From contig NC_086250.1 of NCBI RefSeq assembly GCF_021018805.1, forward strand, positions 66,165,322-66,229,321: DNA of 64,000 bases, in the 5' to 3' direction. Of this stretch, positions 35,442-49,326 are shown in pieces. Made by a program: the position numbers and the translations under genes. This DNA comes from Prinia subflava. Taxonomy: Eukaryota > Chordata > Aves > Passeriformes > Cisticolidae. The notes under the pieces were generated by a model. It saw only the letters and a list, made by a program, of their open reading frames with translations. It had not been told where the DNA came from and ran no database searches. Positions within the stretch are counted from its first letter, which is position 1. Each line of letters opens with the position of its first letter.

Positions 35442-37414
35442 GGATGGCTGACTGCAGTAGAAAAACTGCACATTACAGGCTGGGAAGGGACAGCTGGACT
35501 TGCACTCTCTGAAAGAGCACAGGGTGGATATAATGACTGCAATAAACACTGGCTGCCCTTTGAGGGTAACAGGGCTGCTGTCCTGCTTGGGCACAGCCAC
35601 AGAGACAAAGAAATGAATGTGCCTAAAGTGCTAAGCAAACTCCAAATTATTTTATTATCACTTGGGGAGAAGATCTCAAACTAATTGTTCTGCTTTGCAG
35701 CTTATTTTGGTTGGTTTGAAGCTGATTCAAGCTAAAAAGAAAGGTCTGTCCCACAAAAATAGAAACAGATGTATTTTAGGAGCCATGAAATACTCAAGCA
35801 TATAAAACTTGTATTGCTGTTTGCCCTCAGTAGAATTCACCTTTTCACTCTCTAAAAGTGAGGCTCTTTTTTCTTGTTTGGGCCATAATCCTGATGAAAT
35901 CACAAATGTAAAGAGTATTTTGTAGCAAAAGTATTTGGGCTACTGCACTCCTCCCAGATCAATCCTTCTGATATTTTGAAAGGACTCACAGATATAGTAG
36001 CCTCAGAAAATACACTAGAATAAATGTTATCACAAAATCCTGGACTGTCTTAGCATGAACTGATGAATTGAATCAAACCCTCTCAGGAAAGCTTTTTCTG
36101 CTTGATGTCTCAGAACTGATGTGATAATTGATAGAATAGGAAGCTGAGAGCATACATTACTGAAGGAAGAAAACATGCTCATGACTTCTCACCCAGAGGC
36201 TGGGTTCCCCCAAAATCATTCCTTCAAAAAAGTAATATGGATGAGAAATTAAACAGCCCCTTAGCACACCCTGTGAGCTCATACGTAGCTGCTTTCCCAA
36301 GCAGCAAAAAATGAGGCAGAAATATTTACATGTGGCAGAAATATTTACATTTAGTACTGACTTCTCCAGACACTGGTAAGAAATCAATCAGCAAGCACAC
36401 ATCTTGCAATTTCCAGTTTTGTCTCTCATAAATTTGTAGTTCAATGCATCTTCTTCAGGTTAAATACTCTTTCATTTAAAGGATATTAAATGTCAGACTG
36501 GCAAGGGATTTTAAGTAAGATATTGTCAAGGGTGAAGCAATAAATCAGATTTTACCACTTGAGGCACAGAAGCCATGTTTGATCAATATAATCTCTTGCT
36601 TCTTTGGATAATGATAATTCATGATGTCAAGTGGACAGTGTTCATCACAGCAAACAGTTCTGGATCACTTGAACACTTAAAAGGGAGAGATTGTGGCAAC
36701 TGCAGCTGAGAGTCAGGACACACACATCTATCTCTCTACCAGTTCTGCCACGAACAATAGACAGCATCATCATAATTCCAATCAGTAAAAATTCAATAAA
36801 ACACAAATAGCTAAGCAGGCAGGATGACTTCAGTGGACACCTGGTAGAATGCAGGACTAAGAGCAGGACACACTCCTTCCGTGAATGTATCCCATTGCTT
36901 GATACCCTGAGGCTTGCCATACACACATGTAAGTGTGACAAGAACATGTGGTGTCTGCTAATAGAGTGTTTTCTTAAGGGGAAAACCAAAGAAATTATTC
37001 CTTCCCTAAGGCGTTCAGTATCTGACCACTTCTTTACCAAACACCAGTTCATTCTTGGGCTTTTGTCAGCCTTCCTACAGTGTCAACCCTTCTGAAGTAC
37101 CTGACCATGGAGCCAGGGAGCAGTTGTCATTAACTGAGCCATCTCTGTCTATACAGTTACGTTTTATTTGGATATTAATCTAGACAGAAAATGAGGACAA
37201 GCAACTCATGCAGCTCTCTAGGGCAAGTAATATAGAAAGAAAGTACACCTCAAATACCACTTTACAGGTAGACTTGGCCTACAAAATGTTTCTGGGGAGC
37301 CCAAAGCATTTTATTTCTGCAACAATTTCTGTCCAAATAGGACAGAAAATAATGTTCTGTATCTTTTTCATCTGTCCAGAAACAGTCAACTACTGCTTTT
37401 GCTGGTGATAATCA
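35442..37414. other. Non-coding unique sequence
   Basis: No supported gene. The 135-codon minus-strand frame at 36645-37052 has no recognisable domain. Confidence 0.55.
36315..36350 (+). repeat. Two-copy tandem duplication, 19-bp period
   Basis: GGCAGAAATATTTACAT occurs at 36315-36331 and exactly again at 36334-36350. Confidence 0.9.
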
Positions 37415-37530
37415 GAGAAAATTCTGAGTTGGAAGCAACCCACAAGGATTTTCAAGTCCAATTTTTAGTGGAATGGCCCCACTACCTTGGTGTTAGCATC
37501 ATGCTCTGACCAGCTGAGCTAATCTCAGTA
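37415..37530 (-). mobile_element. tRNA-Ile-derived SINE with CR1-like tail (TguSINE1-like)
   Basis: On the minus strand the 5' part reads TAGCTCAGCTGG (37510-37521, an RNA polymerase III A box). It is followed by AGAGCATGATGCTAACACCA and AGGTAG, which follows tRNA-Ile through the D arm, anticodon region and variable region. The anticodon loop appears short by about three bases, and the B box is degraded. The 3' part, CAAGGAT... on the plus strand, reads as the CR1 end (ATCCTTGTGGGTTGCTTCCA then ACTCAGAATTTTC on the minus strand). A tRNA-Ile head joined to a CR1 tail is the organisation I know for the zebra finch SINE TguSINE1, a songbird-lineage marker. Confidence 0.7.
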
Positions 37531-40500
37531 GAGTGGGAGATGACAGCTTCTGATGGTGAGCAGTGACCTTTTTATCAGCAGTGGCTGCTGTGGTCACTCC
37601 TACCGGGCTGGCATCTGTTGTATCTCCTGCTCCCTTCCTCCTCATCTGCTCCCCTTGTAGAACCATATTTGACTGAAGTGGTTGTGCGTCCTTCCTTGCA
37701 TTTAAGGGCACAAAGGAAAGTATTGCTCCTGATACAAGAGAATAATAGGAAGATTCATGGACGGGATGGTTGCAAGAAAGGCAGAAGAGGAAGGCTGGCT
37801 GCTGCTGTGGGGGAGTGAAGGTGCTGGGAAATTTCAATAACTGGCACCTCATTTAGCTGCTGGGCAGATGTCTGTAGGTAAGGATAAGCACAGTTCTGTC
37901 TAAAGACAGAAGGACAAGGGAAGTGAAAACTCTGCTCTAGTGAGAGGGGGAAGGCTGGAGAGGAGAGGGCTAAAGTTCTTTAGCCACGCTGCAAAGAAAG
38001 GAGAAAGCTTTGGGCGTATGGGCTTGAGGTCAGATCCTGCCTTTGCAGTTTCCCAGACTGCAGTGGATCACACTGTACAAACAGCAAAAGCTGATGCCAT
38101 AATAATGTAAATAGCACTTATAAATAGGAATGCATTAAAGCCTCTCAAGCTTTTCCATTTCTTCAACTCCATGAGCTGCTCCTTCTTATGGAGGAATTCC
38201 TGTGGGTAGCTCATCTAAGTGCAGCATTTATACAGTGAACTAAATGATTGGTTTAAATCACTTGGGTGCTATGTCATTTATTTTAGGGTAAGTTTAAATC
38301 AGACTGAAGTTCTATAAACCTAATTAAGAAAAAACAAAATCTTTTCCATTGCAAATTTGCATTAGAATGCATAATGAGCTAAAGGCAAGTTCAAAACCAG
38401 TATTTACATGCTCTCATTGAAGCCTAGGCAGAAATTAAGTTTCTAAACTATGCGTTGTTAAGTTACCTCAAGCAATCTATAAAAACACAGTTTGATGATA
38501 AAACAAACAAAACATTTTTCTTAGCCACCAAGATCTCTGGATTTATGTTGCTAGTCTTGAAAAAATGGTCCTTGAAGGCACCACAAGCTGTTTTCTAGTC
38601 AGAACTTCGTGAAAAAACCAAAATTAAGTAAAACTGCCAAACCACACCAATTCACACGTTGTCACAATGCTTTTCATCTAGAAACAGATTAAAGCAGGTC
38701 TTCCCAGGGCTTCCATTCTTCTAACCATGAAAGACATTTAGGTCTAAAGCAGAATGTTACCTCTCCCTAGAAAACCTGGTTCTACAATTTCACAGCTACA
38801 ACACCACTATTTCTATTAAATTCCTAGCAATTCTGTTCCTAAAAACACTTTAGTAATGAAAATATCATAAACTCAATGTTTAATCGTAGGGGATCATCAT
38901 GCTTAAAATTGAGCCATGCAGTTGGTTTTGGTCCCAAACTGAAATACAGTATTTTCAAACTGACCAAATTTTAATAGCTGGCTTTTGGGACTAGTGGGAG
39001 AAAGACTCAAAAACCTTACTGAACTCAGCATCTGACAGTTAGAGTGAGACTCAGATTAGTCACATACATTTAAGTGTCTCTCTGTAGTTGTTCAAGTGTG
39101 ATTTAAGTGCTCAGGATCTCATTACAGATAAAGATCTCCTAGTAGGATGAGTGAAGCCTGTTAAGAAATGTAACTGGCCAAATCTAGTTTAGAGAAAATT
39201 GAGTCGTTCTTTTAACCTTCTTGACTTTTTAAAGTAAGACTTCAAAATCAGCCATCCACCTAAGAGATCTTCTGCAAAACCTCCTCATGGTATCTAAAAT
39301 ATTTTCACAGCCTTTGAAAATGTTATAGGGACCACACCTTTTAGAGTAGCAGCTGTAGGAAATATCCTAGGACACCTCAAATGTCACAAAATCTCTATGT
39401 TTGCTATTTGAGACAGTGCCTCAATAGCATAAAAGATCAGATGTAATTACAATTTATGTTCTTAATCTTTTTCTGTACTCCTAAATTTTTATGCAAGCAA
39501 TCAGTTAGGAGCTAGCCGGGAGTGAGAGAATATGCAGATGTACAAAACAAGATTTTTGAAAGAAGTGTATTTTCCAAATATTTTCCAAAGAATATGATAT
39601 AAATATTGTAGTTGCAATAAAGTCTAGGAGTCTTCAGTGGCATGAAGGTCATGTAGAGCAATGGCAGACATAAATGAGAAACTCCATCATGTGGAGTTTA
39701 CCACCTTATATTGTGTTAATGCAGTAGGTTGCCCATACCTACAGTTTCCTGCAGTTATTTGTAGGACTAAGGGTTCCATCTTCTCATATTCTGTATTAAA
39801 AATTAAATCTTGATAAAATTATTCTAACTTGGATATTTTAAAATATTTAAACAGAAAATTGGAACATGCAGGATAAAGTAAGTTTTAGGGGATAAAATAA
39901 AAAGTGCATCATTTATTTAGCCACATTTGAAAATTTTCCCAATACAGTGAATAAAGGATTGTTTTGCTAAATTGAGAAAACAGGAAATCAAAGGATGAAC
40001 TTTCTAAATACAAAAATCCAGAAGAAAAATCCTCCTTAGAATTTCTGCTCTAAAGAGATTTACTACTTCATTTATGAAAGACTTGAAGCTACCTCTTTCC
40101 CCTTGGGCACATTGGAAAGGTTTGTGACCTTGGAGTTGGATTTTTCATCTGCTGGCCAAGATTCAAGCTTATGCAAGTAGTTTAGTCTTGGTACCACTAT
40201 CATCTAAAGTCTTTATAGTTGGAGATTTGCTTCTTTGCGTAATGACTTTATCTCTGTTGTACTTTGCTATAAAGTGAAATTGCTAGCAGTGTGCTTTTGG
40301 GGGGGATAGGAGAAATATGTTTTAGCTTCTAAAAACCTATTTGCATAATAAAGAGCGCTTTTACATTTGGTTTTGTTTTAACTGCATCTGTTACCCTCTG
40401 TTCTCTAGTGCTCACCAAAAAAATCTTTCATTCACTAATATATCGTGTAATTGTGGTTATTTTAGACACAACAGAGGTGGTAAACAAAACAATCTTTTTT

Positions 40501-43500
40501 CCCTGCCAAATGTATGTTGTTTCCACAAATTTCAATTAAAGCAATCAGTTTTTAAGGGGTTTCATAAAAGACAGTAATTAAGGTAAATATTTTCCAGCAC
40601 CTGGGAACAACCTTCTTTTGTGTTTGATATTATGTGTTATTGTTCTGTACCAACAACAACATTTGTGTGGTTTGCTGCAACCTTGATCTGAAAGTGAGCT
40701 GGTTTCTTCAGTGGTGGCTCAGTTCAAGGTGATATAATTTTCCCTACCAAATCCATAGCAGGACGCTTGGACTTACTCCAAGCACAGTTCACAGCAGTGA
40801 CGACCCTAATGACTGGGAATGGGCACAGGTAAAAATCCCTCATAAAATAAGACTCCACTCTGGATCAGCAGTTTTGATTTTGAATACAGTCATTTTGTAA
40901 GATTACAGTTTTCTCTGAAGTTATGATATTGCTGATACATGTAAAGTTTAACACCAGTTTTAACTCTTTTGTTTGCCTCTCTTGCTGCCAGGGCTGAACC
41001 AATACAATAACTGCAAATTCCAGGGATTTCCCAGTGTAACATTGGATCCATATGTGACTGAGGAGGCTCCCACTGGGATATCAAGGAGTGCTCACAATGC
41101 TGCTCTCTGACATTGAACAGTGCAGGCAGAAAAGTCACAGAGGCTGAAAATCCTTGCTCAGTATGACAACTTCTTCCTCCACAGCGTGGTTTCATGGTAC
41201 ATGATAGTGGCAGCTAACTGCATCCAGTACCAGCTGTAGCCTGGCTGCAGAAATCAAGCAGTTTGCCCAGGTGCATCGCTGTTCTAGGAGACTCATCCAT
41301 ACTTACCAATATCAGCACTGACATCTGTGAGGATACATTTATTTCCACCTATTAATTGTGTATTGACAGGAAGATGAAGGAGGGAGATGCAATCTTTTTG
41401 TTTGAGATGACGGGAAATTAACTAGGCATATCTTTTTGGAGGAATTATATTATTTTATGCATATTTTTAATGTATTTGAAATGTAAAAGAAGATCAAGGA
41501 CTAAATTTTTTTTGAAAGCACTGTGGCAAGAACAGTAACAATGAAATCACTCCTTATAAATGGACTCACCTGTCAACGGGCCAGATTATGAGCTCAATTA
41601 CATTGATATGAATCTGTAATACCTCCACAGAAAGCAATTAATCTTCTTGTTATTCTCACTATTTTATTTGCAAATAGATTCTGCTGTGACATGCCCAAGC
41701 ATCTGAATTTGATGACCTTCAGGATCTTGCACAGACCTTGAAAACATCAAACTCAAGCCTGTTTATCCACACTGGTATTAGTGACCCTAAAACAATTAGA
41801 AATAGCTACAAAATTCTGAGAACAAAGGTGAAGGCATCAGAATAACAAGAGGTGCTTCTGTCTGTTCTCCCAAATTCATACAACTGTATAGGCTTATACT
41901 GTCAGGTAGGAGCCTTTTAGAGTTCCTTATGGAAGATTTTCTCATGGAAAGCACAGAAAGTTTCTGACCCAGATCTTCTTTGCCAGTGCTCATTGAGGAA
42001 GGTCTGTGAGGAGCATTGAGTGTCCAGCTGACAAAACAAGGGAAGAGCACCTAAGAGAGTCACCATTAATCACCCTGGTAATGATTGTTTCAGAACATTT
42101 GATGAGGATGCTAAAAGCATGGAAGCTACCTGAGAACTGCTGGAGGAAAATGAGAGTTGCCTGATGAGCAGCTGAGATATCTACACAGGAATATCCAGAT
42201 AACAGGAGGAAATTGAAAAAATCTGAAATCTTGAAACGCCATAAAAATTGCGTATTATCATTGAAGAGACATATTAGAATGAGTCATTGAACTGCAATGT
42301 TTACACAAAAAGAATGAATATCTGAGGGAAATTTAAGATGTATTTTTTTTCTACCTATTAATAGAGTTTATTTTTGCTCTCATTCATGAAGAAGTGATAG
42401 CAAAATATAAAAGACGTAGTATTTCTGAATAAATTTAAAAGGAGAAAAACATATGTATGGAGTGTGCTGCAGACTGCCTAGTAAGAGGGAAATATTGAAA
42501 GGCTTTAAGCAATTGTCAAAAAAAGCTATGCAGGATGGCAATGAAGAACCTGAATTACATATATTTTTTGAAAAATAATATTATAGAAAAAATACTAAAA
42601 TTAATATTTAAAATTTATTAAGACAAACCTTTTCTTTAGAAGATGAAAATCTTCTTATTGAAGAACCATTCTTGATTTAATTCTGACAGGCAGAGAAGAG
42701 CTGCTTAAGTATTTGCTATGAAAGTATGAGATAGAGTCACTATCGGCTAAGCAAAAATCATCCTCACACCAGACTTAGGTTCATTGCTAGGCTATGAAGA
42801 TATTTTAGGTATATCTGTATATTTGCTATATACCTATAAGGTGGTTCCCGATCAGTTCAGTATTTCCTTTAATGACTTAGGTAAAGGAATACAAAATAGA
42901 TGTATTGATTTTTAGGTTTTTTAATAATTTTTGGATGCACCTTCCATAGTCTGCATCTCCTATCCGTTGATGTTTACTGTCTCTCACCCATTGTCTGACT
43001 ACAGGCTCTCAGAAGCTCCACAATCCTCAACCCACGGTTGCCAATACAGAAGGCAATTTCCAAATTAAAAGATGTAATCTAGAGATTTACATACAATTAA
43101 TACATTCTTTATCCCTTTTAATATCCTTTTTCTTTTTGGTTATCTCCTCAAGTCAAGCGACATGCATTCTTTAGTTGATTACTTTATGTTAAACTTGTAT
43201 AGAAACTTTGTTCCTAGATGCACTGCAGTTCAGGTTTCATATCTTAAAACAGGAAAACTTGCAGTCTGTGTATAATCCTTGATAAAATATGGGAGGTGTG
43301 TTGTGCAGATCTCGGGCTGCAGACATTGATATGTTGTGTATGTGCCTCTCACCAGTGTTATCAATGTCTCAGGTGCAGCAGTTGTCCTGCTGAAATAGTC
43401 AACCTTCATCACTTTCTGACCTGCATAGCTTTGTCCTAAAGAACGTGTAACTGTTTGGTTTTTTTACTTTGGTGTGACACCAACACACATTTTTACACAT

Positions 43501-43889
43501 CTCAAGTGGGCTCCCATCACAGGATAATCACCCAGTTGAGACAGATCCATCATTTTGGCACATAGAAGAGTGACACAGGTTCTCAGCACACATGCATAAG
43601 ATTAAAGAATTAGAGACTTTAAAGTTCTGCTTTGTTTGTAAATCATCATTTTCTGAAGCAGGTACTGAATATTCTCAAAATATGCGGTATCAGGAGAAGC
43701 ATCATGTAAGAGTTGATATCTCCTAGCTGGCAGCTACCCACAAGGCACTTATTTCCAACTAATTCCAGCCATGTTTTTCACTCTCTACCATTGCTCTAAA
43801 CTTTCCATTTCACACACTGATTAGCTCAGTAATATTATCAATTTCCTTTCTAATCTGTGAGGCACCGATGAATTCAAGCAGGGCCAGGA
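37531..43889. other. Non-coding unique sequence
   Basis: No supported gene or clear repeat. A stretch near 38010-38080 has the same loose 'TCAGATCCTGCCTTTGCAG' style as ancient amniote repeats, too weak to call. Confidence 0.55.
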
Positions 43890-44615
43890 GGGAGGTCACA
43901 AGCAACCTACAATGCAACATTAAAATTCAAAATGATCTTGAGAAACTGGGGAAATAAGATGAAATCTAACAAGATGAAATTCAATAATGAGAAGTAAAAG
44001 GCACTGCGCCCTGAAGAAGAAATCTTATATGTAACTACAAAATGAGGGGTAGCTCACAAGGCAGCAATGTGCCACGTGAGACCTGCAATGATAGTACATT
44101 CTGAGGAAAAAGAAAGTCAACAGAGAGATGATAATTCAAAACTGGTGAATCTCATTGTGGGATTCATTAACACCATGTGGGAGGTAAGATATGGGAAATA
44201 ATGATTAAAGTTCACCTACCACTGTTCCATTGTAAAATTTTAAGTTTCGCTGTAGTCAAAGATAGACATAGCCCAGAAAGTCTGAAGGAGGAACAATAGG
44301 AGAAAAAAGTTTATTTGACTCCTTTTGTCTACAGAAGGAAACACAGAGACTGAGACAGGTTGGCTATCTTTAATATGTTAAATTGTATTATAAAAAAGGT
44401 GATGATTAATTGCTTTCTACATCCTTAGGGGATAAGGGAAAAACAAATTAGTTTAACTGGCAAAAGCGTAATCCAAAACACATTTGGATTACCAGGGAGT
44501 AAAGCACTGGAACAGATTACCCAAGGAAGCTGTAAAATCTACCCCACTGGATATTTTCAAGAAAATGTTTTCAGAAAAGCATCTGACAGAAATGGTTAAG
44601 ATATACCCATTTTAT
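43890..44615 (+). mobile_element. Old CR1 LINE copy
   Basis: Landmarks are in sense CR1 order but highly diverged: GATGAAATTCAATAATGAGA, GGCACTGCGCCCTGAAG, AGCAATGTGCCACGTGAGAC, CTCATTGTGGGATTCATTAA, GGTAAGATATGGGAAATAAT, AAGCACTGGAACAGATTACC and CACTGGATATTTTCAAGAAA. The many small indels and substitutions mark an older subfamily than the copies at 24762 and 49327. The 3' tail is not recognisable. Confidence 0.75.
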
Positions 44616-46734
44616 CTCTTCTCTAGGGGACAAATTAATACAGGCACTCTTGATATCATGTCAAGATTTATGTTTCTATTGGTTTTCTATATTTGAAGAT
44701 AGAATCAATGGTATTTGAATATAACTAGAGAAGTCATAGGGATAGTAAGGGTGAGGAAAACATTGAAATTTGAAAAAGAAATCTGAACTCACTGTTCCAC
44801 TGAAAATGAATATATTAAAAAGTTCACAGCATGTATTTTTAAAATGCTTCAAGGATACTGGAAGGATATGGGTACCCTTGTTTTATATCATAACTATAAA
44901 GTCTGAGTGGAAATAAACACTGATTTTATTTTGGTTTTAAATAGGGCATTTCTAGGTCTTTGAGAGCACATATGTCTTCCTGGGTGTGTTTCAGTTCACT
45001 TATTTTAGCTTGCAGCAAGTTCAATATTTATATCTGAGTTTATTACCACAGCTACCTTTTATAGTCCATAAAAGGAAATATGCAAAATAGTGCATGATTC
45101 ATCTGATCAATTTAAAAACCCAATTTAGAATGAGGTTAAGTGTGCTGTGCACACTGTGTGTGTAAATGTCTCTTTTCCTCCAGAGAATGTAAAGAAAAGT
45201 CTAGGCTTAATTCTACCTACCACCTCTAGTTGGCACTCACCATCTCACCTACCTTCCTCCTTCAGAAACAGACAGAAAGCTGACCATGGAACAGACTTTC
45301 ATCACTGATCTGTCACAATTCCAGACTTATTCTGAATGAGAAAATTCTTCATCCTTTATTTTAGCCTTTAGTATGGGAAAAGGTGACCCAAAGACTGGAC
45401 TAATGACTGCAGTTTAAAGAACCCATAACTTCCTTGTTCATTACAGGTGTCTCTGCCCAAGTTGCCATATACAGAAAATAACAATCCTGATGCTTCCCAG
45501 GTCTGTCAAATACCTTAACTGATTATTATCTGGGTAATAGTTTGATGTTTTCTGATAAAAAATCACTTTTCACACTGGGAGACCAAGAAAATGCTGCTGC
45601 CTGCACAAGCAGATGATATTTGTGCCTGTCATGCAAACTAGTTTTGTTCCACTTGTTTCATCTGTGCAATTTTCTTGCACCCATTTCAGTTTCCAGACAG
45701 CAACAGTTTCATTGCCATTTACTTTCTACAATTCATCCTTATAAGCAGAAATTTGCCTTAAATAAAAAAATGCCATTTTCCTTGTACTGTTGTTGATAAA
45801 TTCCCAGTCTCATATCCTGTTCACCTGGAGAACCAGATTATTCATCTGTATGTTGTTACACGAAGACAGCATTGATTTTTTTTAGTGAATTCTTAATATT
45901 ACCTGAAGAAGATGCAGAACTTAAATGAGGTTAAACCCTAAAAGTTTACATTTCCAGATGATGAAACACATCCACAACCTCTCTCTATGGGCAACTTTTT
46001 AAAATGCTCTGAACATACAGGTAGGAAAAAGTGAATGTTATTGAGCCCAGTGCTTCTACTTATGACAGCATGCAGAAATTAACCTCTACTCATAAGGAAA
46101 GGGGATGATGGTTCTCCCTCTTCTCCCTCTTGCTCCTCTAACTGGAGCTGTAGCAGTGCCAGCCTTATGGAAAAGAGGTTTGAATTAGAACAGAATAGGA
46201 AAAAACTTTTAATTCCAGTACAGAAATACTGAATTATCTTCAGCCATTTAAAATTTTCTCTGGTTTATATTTAGAAATGCAGAATGATACATGGGGCAGA
46301 AAGACCCATAGGGCGTCAAAACCTGGGCACCCTGAAATAGGTACATGCAGGCTGCTGTGAGCTTGCCAGAAAGAACAGACACAGGTATGTGCATATATGC
46401 TTCACTCATAACTGTGTAATGGAAATTTGTGTGGAAAACAGCATTCTCAAAAGTGCAGCCTAGTCTCCATAAATGTCCCATTTCAAAGAGAAAGAGGCTG
46501 GGGTTTTTTGGGAGGAGTTGTTGTGAAGCTCCTGCTCACAGACCCTCTACTATTGTGCACATTCAAAGAGGTGAAAATCAGTCTATCAGGCTTGATGATG
46601 TGATTTTCAGCACTTATCCATAAAGAATAATCTTTATAACAACATTATTAGTGACATTTTAATACTCAGCCTTGGCACCAGTCCGCTGGTGGAATATTGT
46701 ATAAGGAACTTGAAATGACATTGAAAGCTGAACA
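44616..46734. other. Non-coding unique sequence
   Basis: No supported gene or repeat family. Confidence 0.6.
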
Positions 46735-47005
46735 GTGGGACGGGGATGAGTTGTAACAAAGTGAAATGCAAGGTTATGCATTCAGGTTTACAGAAAAAGC
46801 TGATTCCAGCTATGTGCTTATAAGCTGGAAATAACAGACAGGGGGAAAGTAATCAGTGGATCAGCTGGAAATAGGTTGTCTATGGGCCACCAGCATGGTG
46901 CATCCTTATATATGACAGATGTGATCCTGAGACAATTGGGATGAGATAATTCCAGCCTTCCTAGAGAGCATTCATTGAAAACGTGCTCAATTCTGAAGAA
47001 AAAAA
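46735..47005 (+). mobile_element. Old CR1 LINE internal fragment
   Basis: AGTGAAATGCAAGGTTATGCATT, then GTTGTCTATGGGCCACCAGC, then GATGTGATCCTGAGACAATTG and ACGTGCTCAATTCTGAAG follow the CR1 segment. In less diverged copies that segment reads 'GAAATGCAAGGT.TTGCACCTGGG ... GTGATCCTGGGATGCATTG ... GTGCAGTTCTGG'. Strongly diverged, both ends missing. Confidence 0.55.
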
Positions 47006-48705
47006 TAAAGGATTATTTAAACTGAAAGTATTATATTAGCATAGGAGCTATTATGTATAATCTGACCTTAATTACATTTAAATAGGAAATTAGGAGAAAT
47101 ATTATTACTACTTTTGATGAGTTTCTCAATATTAGTAAAAGGGCTGGCAGAGTCATTATCTTTATGATGGGGAAGATTATGGTTTGTCAGTGATGTGATA
47201 TGATGATATGAATGATAATTTTTTTTCTCCTATGCTGAAGGAGTTTTTCATGTTGAAGGTGACATGGTACAAGTGATGCCACAGATACTTCTGGATTCCA
47301 CTTGCTGTCACAGAAATCTTCAATGAAAATTTCTGACTATTACTGAGAAAAAAATCCACAAAAAATAATGTCTTCTACTAGACATTCTTCTCAAAAACCT
47401 TTCTCTTTCCTCTATTTTTAAAAGCCAAATCTTACCTAGTCTTCAAACGTCAGCCTTATCCTCATGACTTCCTTCATGAGGCCATTCAATTAGAATCCAC
47501 ATTTCTTTATCTACAGGCTACTGTTTTTTAAATGCATGCAAAATCTATTAAGAAAGTAATTAGTACAGATTTTCAAGAAAGGAATATGATTTTGACTTAA
47601 GATACCCCATGTGCTAATTAACCTAAGATCCAGCAAATGTAACAGAAGTTTTTAGGTGCTTTTTTTCTTTAATGTCACGATTGGAATAGCAGTAAGAAAG
47701 AGTAAGATTAGCAAAGCTTTCTCATATATTATGTTCATTCCGCACCATCACATAATTACATCTAAGTTAATCTTTTAGTTAATTATAAGTCAAGTGGTGA
47801 AAAGCACTAGCACATATCCTCGTAAGAATGCTTCTTTTTGAGAGAGAAAGAAAATGGATATTTTATTCCCTCTTAACCTCATTTTTGAACAGTTATTGAC
47901 ATTTTACTGAATATGAAGAAACTTTTAAAAGTTATTCTTGATATTGAATTCAATATTTGTGTTTCTAGAATGAGAAAATATTTCATACGTATTTCAAGAG
48001 AAACAATTTTAATGGCTAAAAATGTCACCTAGAATAAGTATTACAGAGACCTGTGTTTGTGAGTCTGCTACTGTAAGGGCTTAAAAACTTATGTACGTAT
48101 AAAACAATCCCATCTTTTAGCAGCAGTATTGGCTTGTACTGCAAGATGCATTTAAATGATTTCTCATATAATAGCTGGTTTTCTACAGTTTGTAACATTA
48201 AGATAGCCTGTTCTTCTTCCCAGTGTTAGTGAAATTGTGTTATTTCTTCAGCTGAACTCATGAATAAATTTTATGTTCACACATTTAGTCCCACTACATG
48301 GTACCTTTCTAACAACACTATTTTATTATGTTCAAAAGCCTGCTCCAAGTGTTTTCCAACTGATTCAACTTATTAATCATAGATCAAATTCTGCAGTTTC
48401 TTCAAAGCCCTCAGTATTTGCTTATACACAAATTCAGCCATTCTCATACATCACAAAAAAAATCCAATTTTAAAAAAATATTCAGTTTGTTCATCCTCTA
48501 GAGATGAATAATTTATCTTTCCAAGTATTGTCAAGTATGGTTCATTACAATGTGTTCAGTTTAGCTGTTTAGAAATCAGTCCTGCCCCTGAAGGTCTGTA
48601 TCAAAAATCTCCACTTTTGTGATGCAATCTTAAGAGCTGAGAAATTTCCAGGTTGGAAATTTGTGTTTCAGATCTTTCTTCTGGTTCATTTTCTAAAGTA
48701 TTTTT
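47006..48705. other. Non-coding AT-rich sequence
   Basis: No supported gene or repeat family. Confidence 0.6.
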
Positions 48706-48881
48706 AAAAAAAAACAAAAAAAACCAAAAAACCAAAAACAAAACAAAACAAACAAACAAACAAAAAACCCAAAAAAACCCCAAAAAACAAAACAAACAAA
48801 CAAAAAAAACCCCACCAAAAAAAAAAAAAAAAAACAACAAAAAAACCCACAAAAAACCCCAAAACAAAACAACAAAAAAAA
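48706..48881 (+). repeat. 176-bp A/C-only low-complexity tract
   Basis: Not a single G or T occurs over 176 bases. It is built from CAAA words, long A runs (one of 18) and at least five CCC/CCCC runs. Open frames over it encode only Lys, Asn, Thr, Pro and Gln (plus strand) or Phe, Leu, Gly, Val, Cys and Trp-type low-complexity strings (minus strand) and are not genes. Confidence 0.97.
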
Positions 48882-49326
48882 GAAACTTTCTACCATTTAG
48901 ACACACATTTGCCCCTAGCTTTTGTTTCATCAGCATTTTTTAAACTTTTTTCTCTTTCACAAGCAGGTCAATTTTGAAACCTCGGTGTTACCTTTTAAAT
49001 GAAATTTCTGTCTTCTCCCAGGCATGAACAGATGCTTAGGGAACACTCATGAGGTCAGAAATTGGTGTTTTTTCTCTCTCACTGGCAGGATTTTGGTGCA
49101 CCATGAAATTATCATCACATCAGTGCAGGCAGGTGGATACTTCCAAAGGATACAGTCAGAGATATTAGGAGTAGGAATTGGGAGATGGGTGAGCAGGTCA
49201 GTTAGCTTACTGTTCTTAAAACTAATTGTAAATAGATATGAGATTTTCAGTTTATGGTTTACCTGTCATGCATCATCCAGCCCAAACATGCCATTCTGTG
49301 ATGCTGCAAATTAAGAAAAAGGCAGC
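48882..49326. other. Non-coding sequence
   Basis: Short unique stretch between the A/C tract and a CR1 copy; nothing else recognised. Confidence 0.55.

Noticed and set aside
37468..37527. tRNA-Ile gene on the minus strand
   Set aside because: B box is degraded, the anticodon region is short and a CR1-like tail follows, so it is a SINE head and not a tRNA gene.
48601..48943. Open frames on both strands with Lys/Asn/Thr/Pro or Phe/Gly/Val/Cys strings
   Set aside because: They are translations of the A/C-only tract; the Phe-rich string is not a membrane protein.
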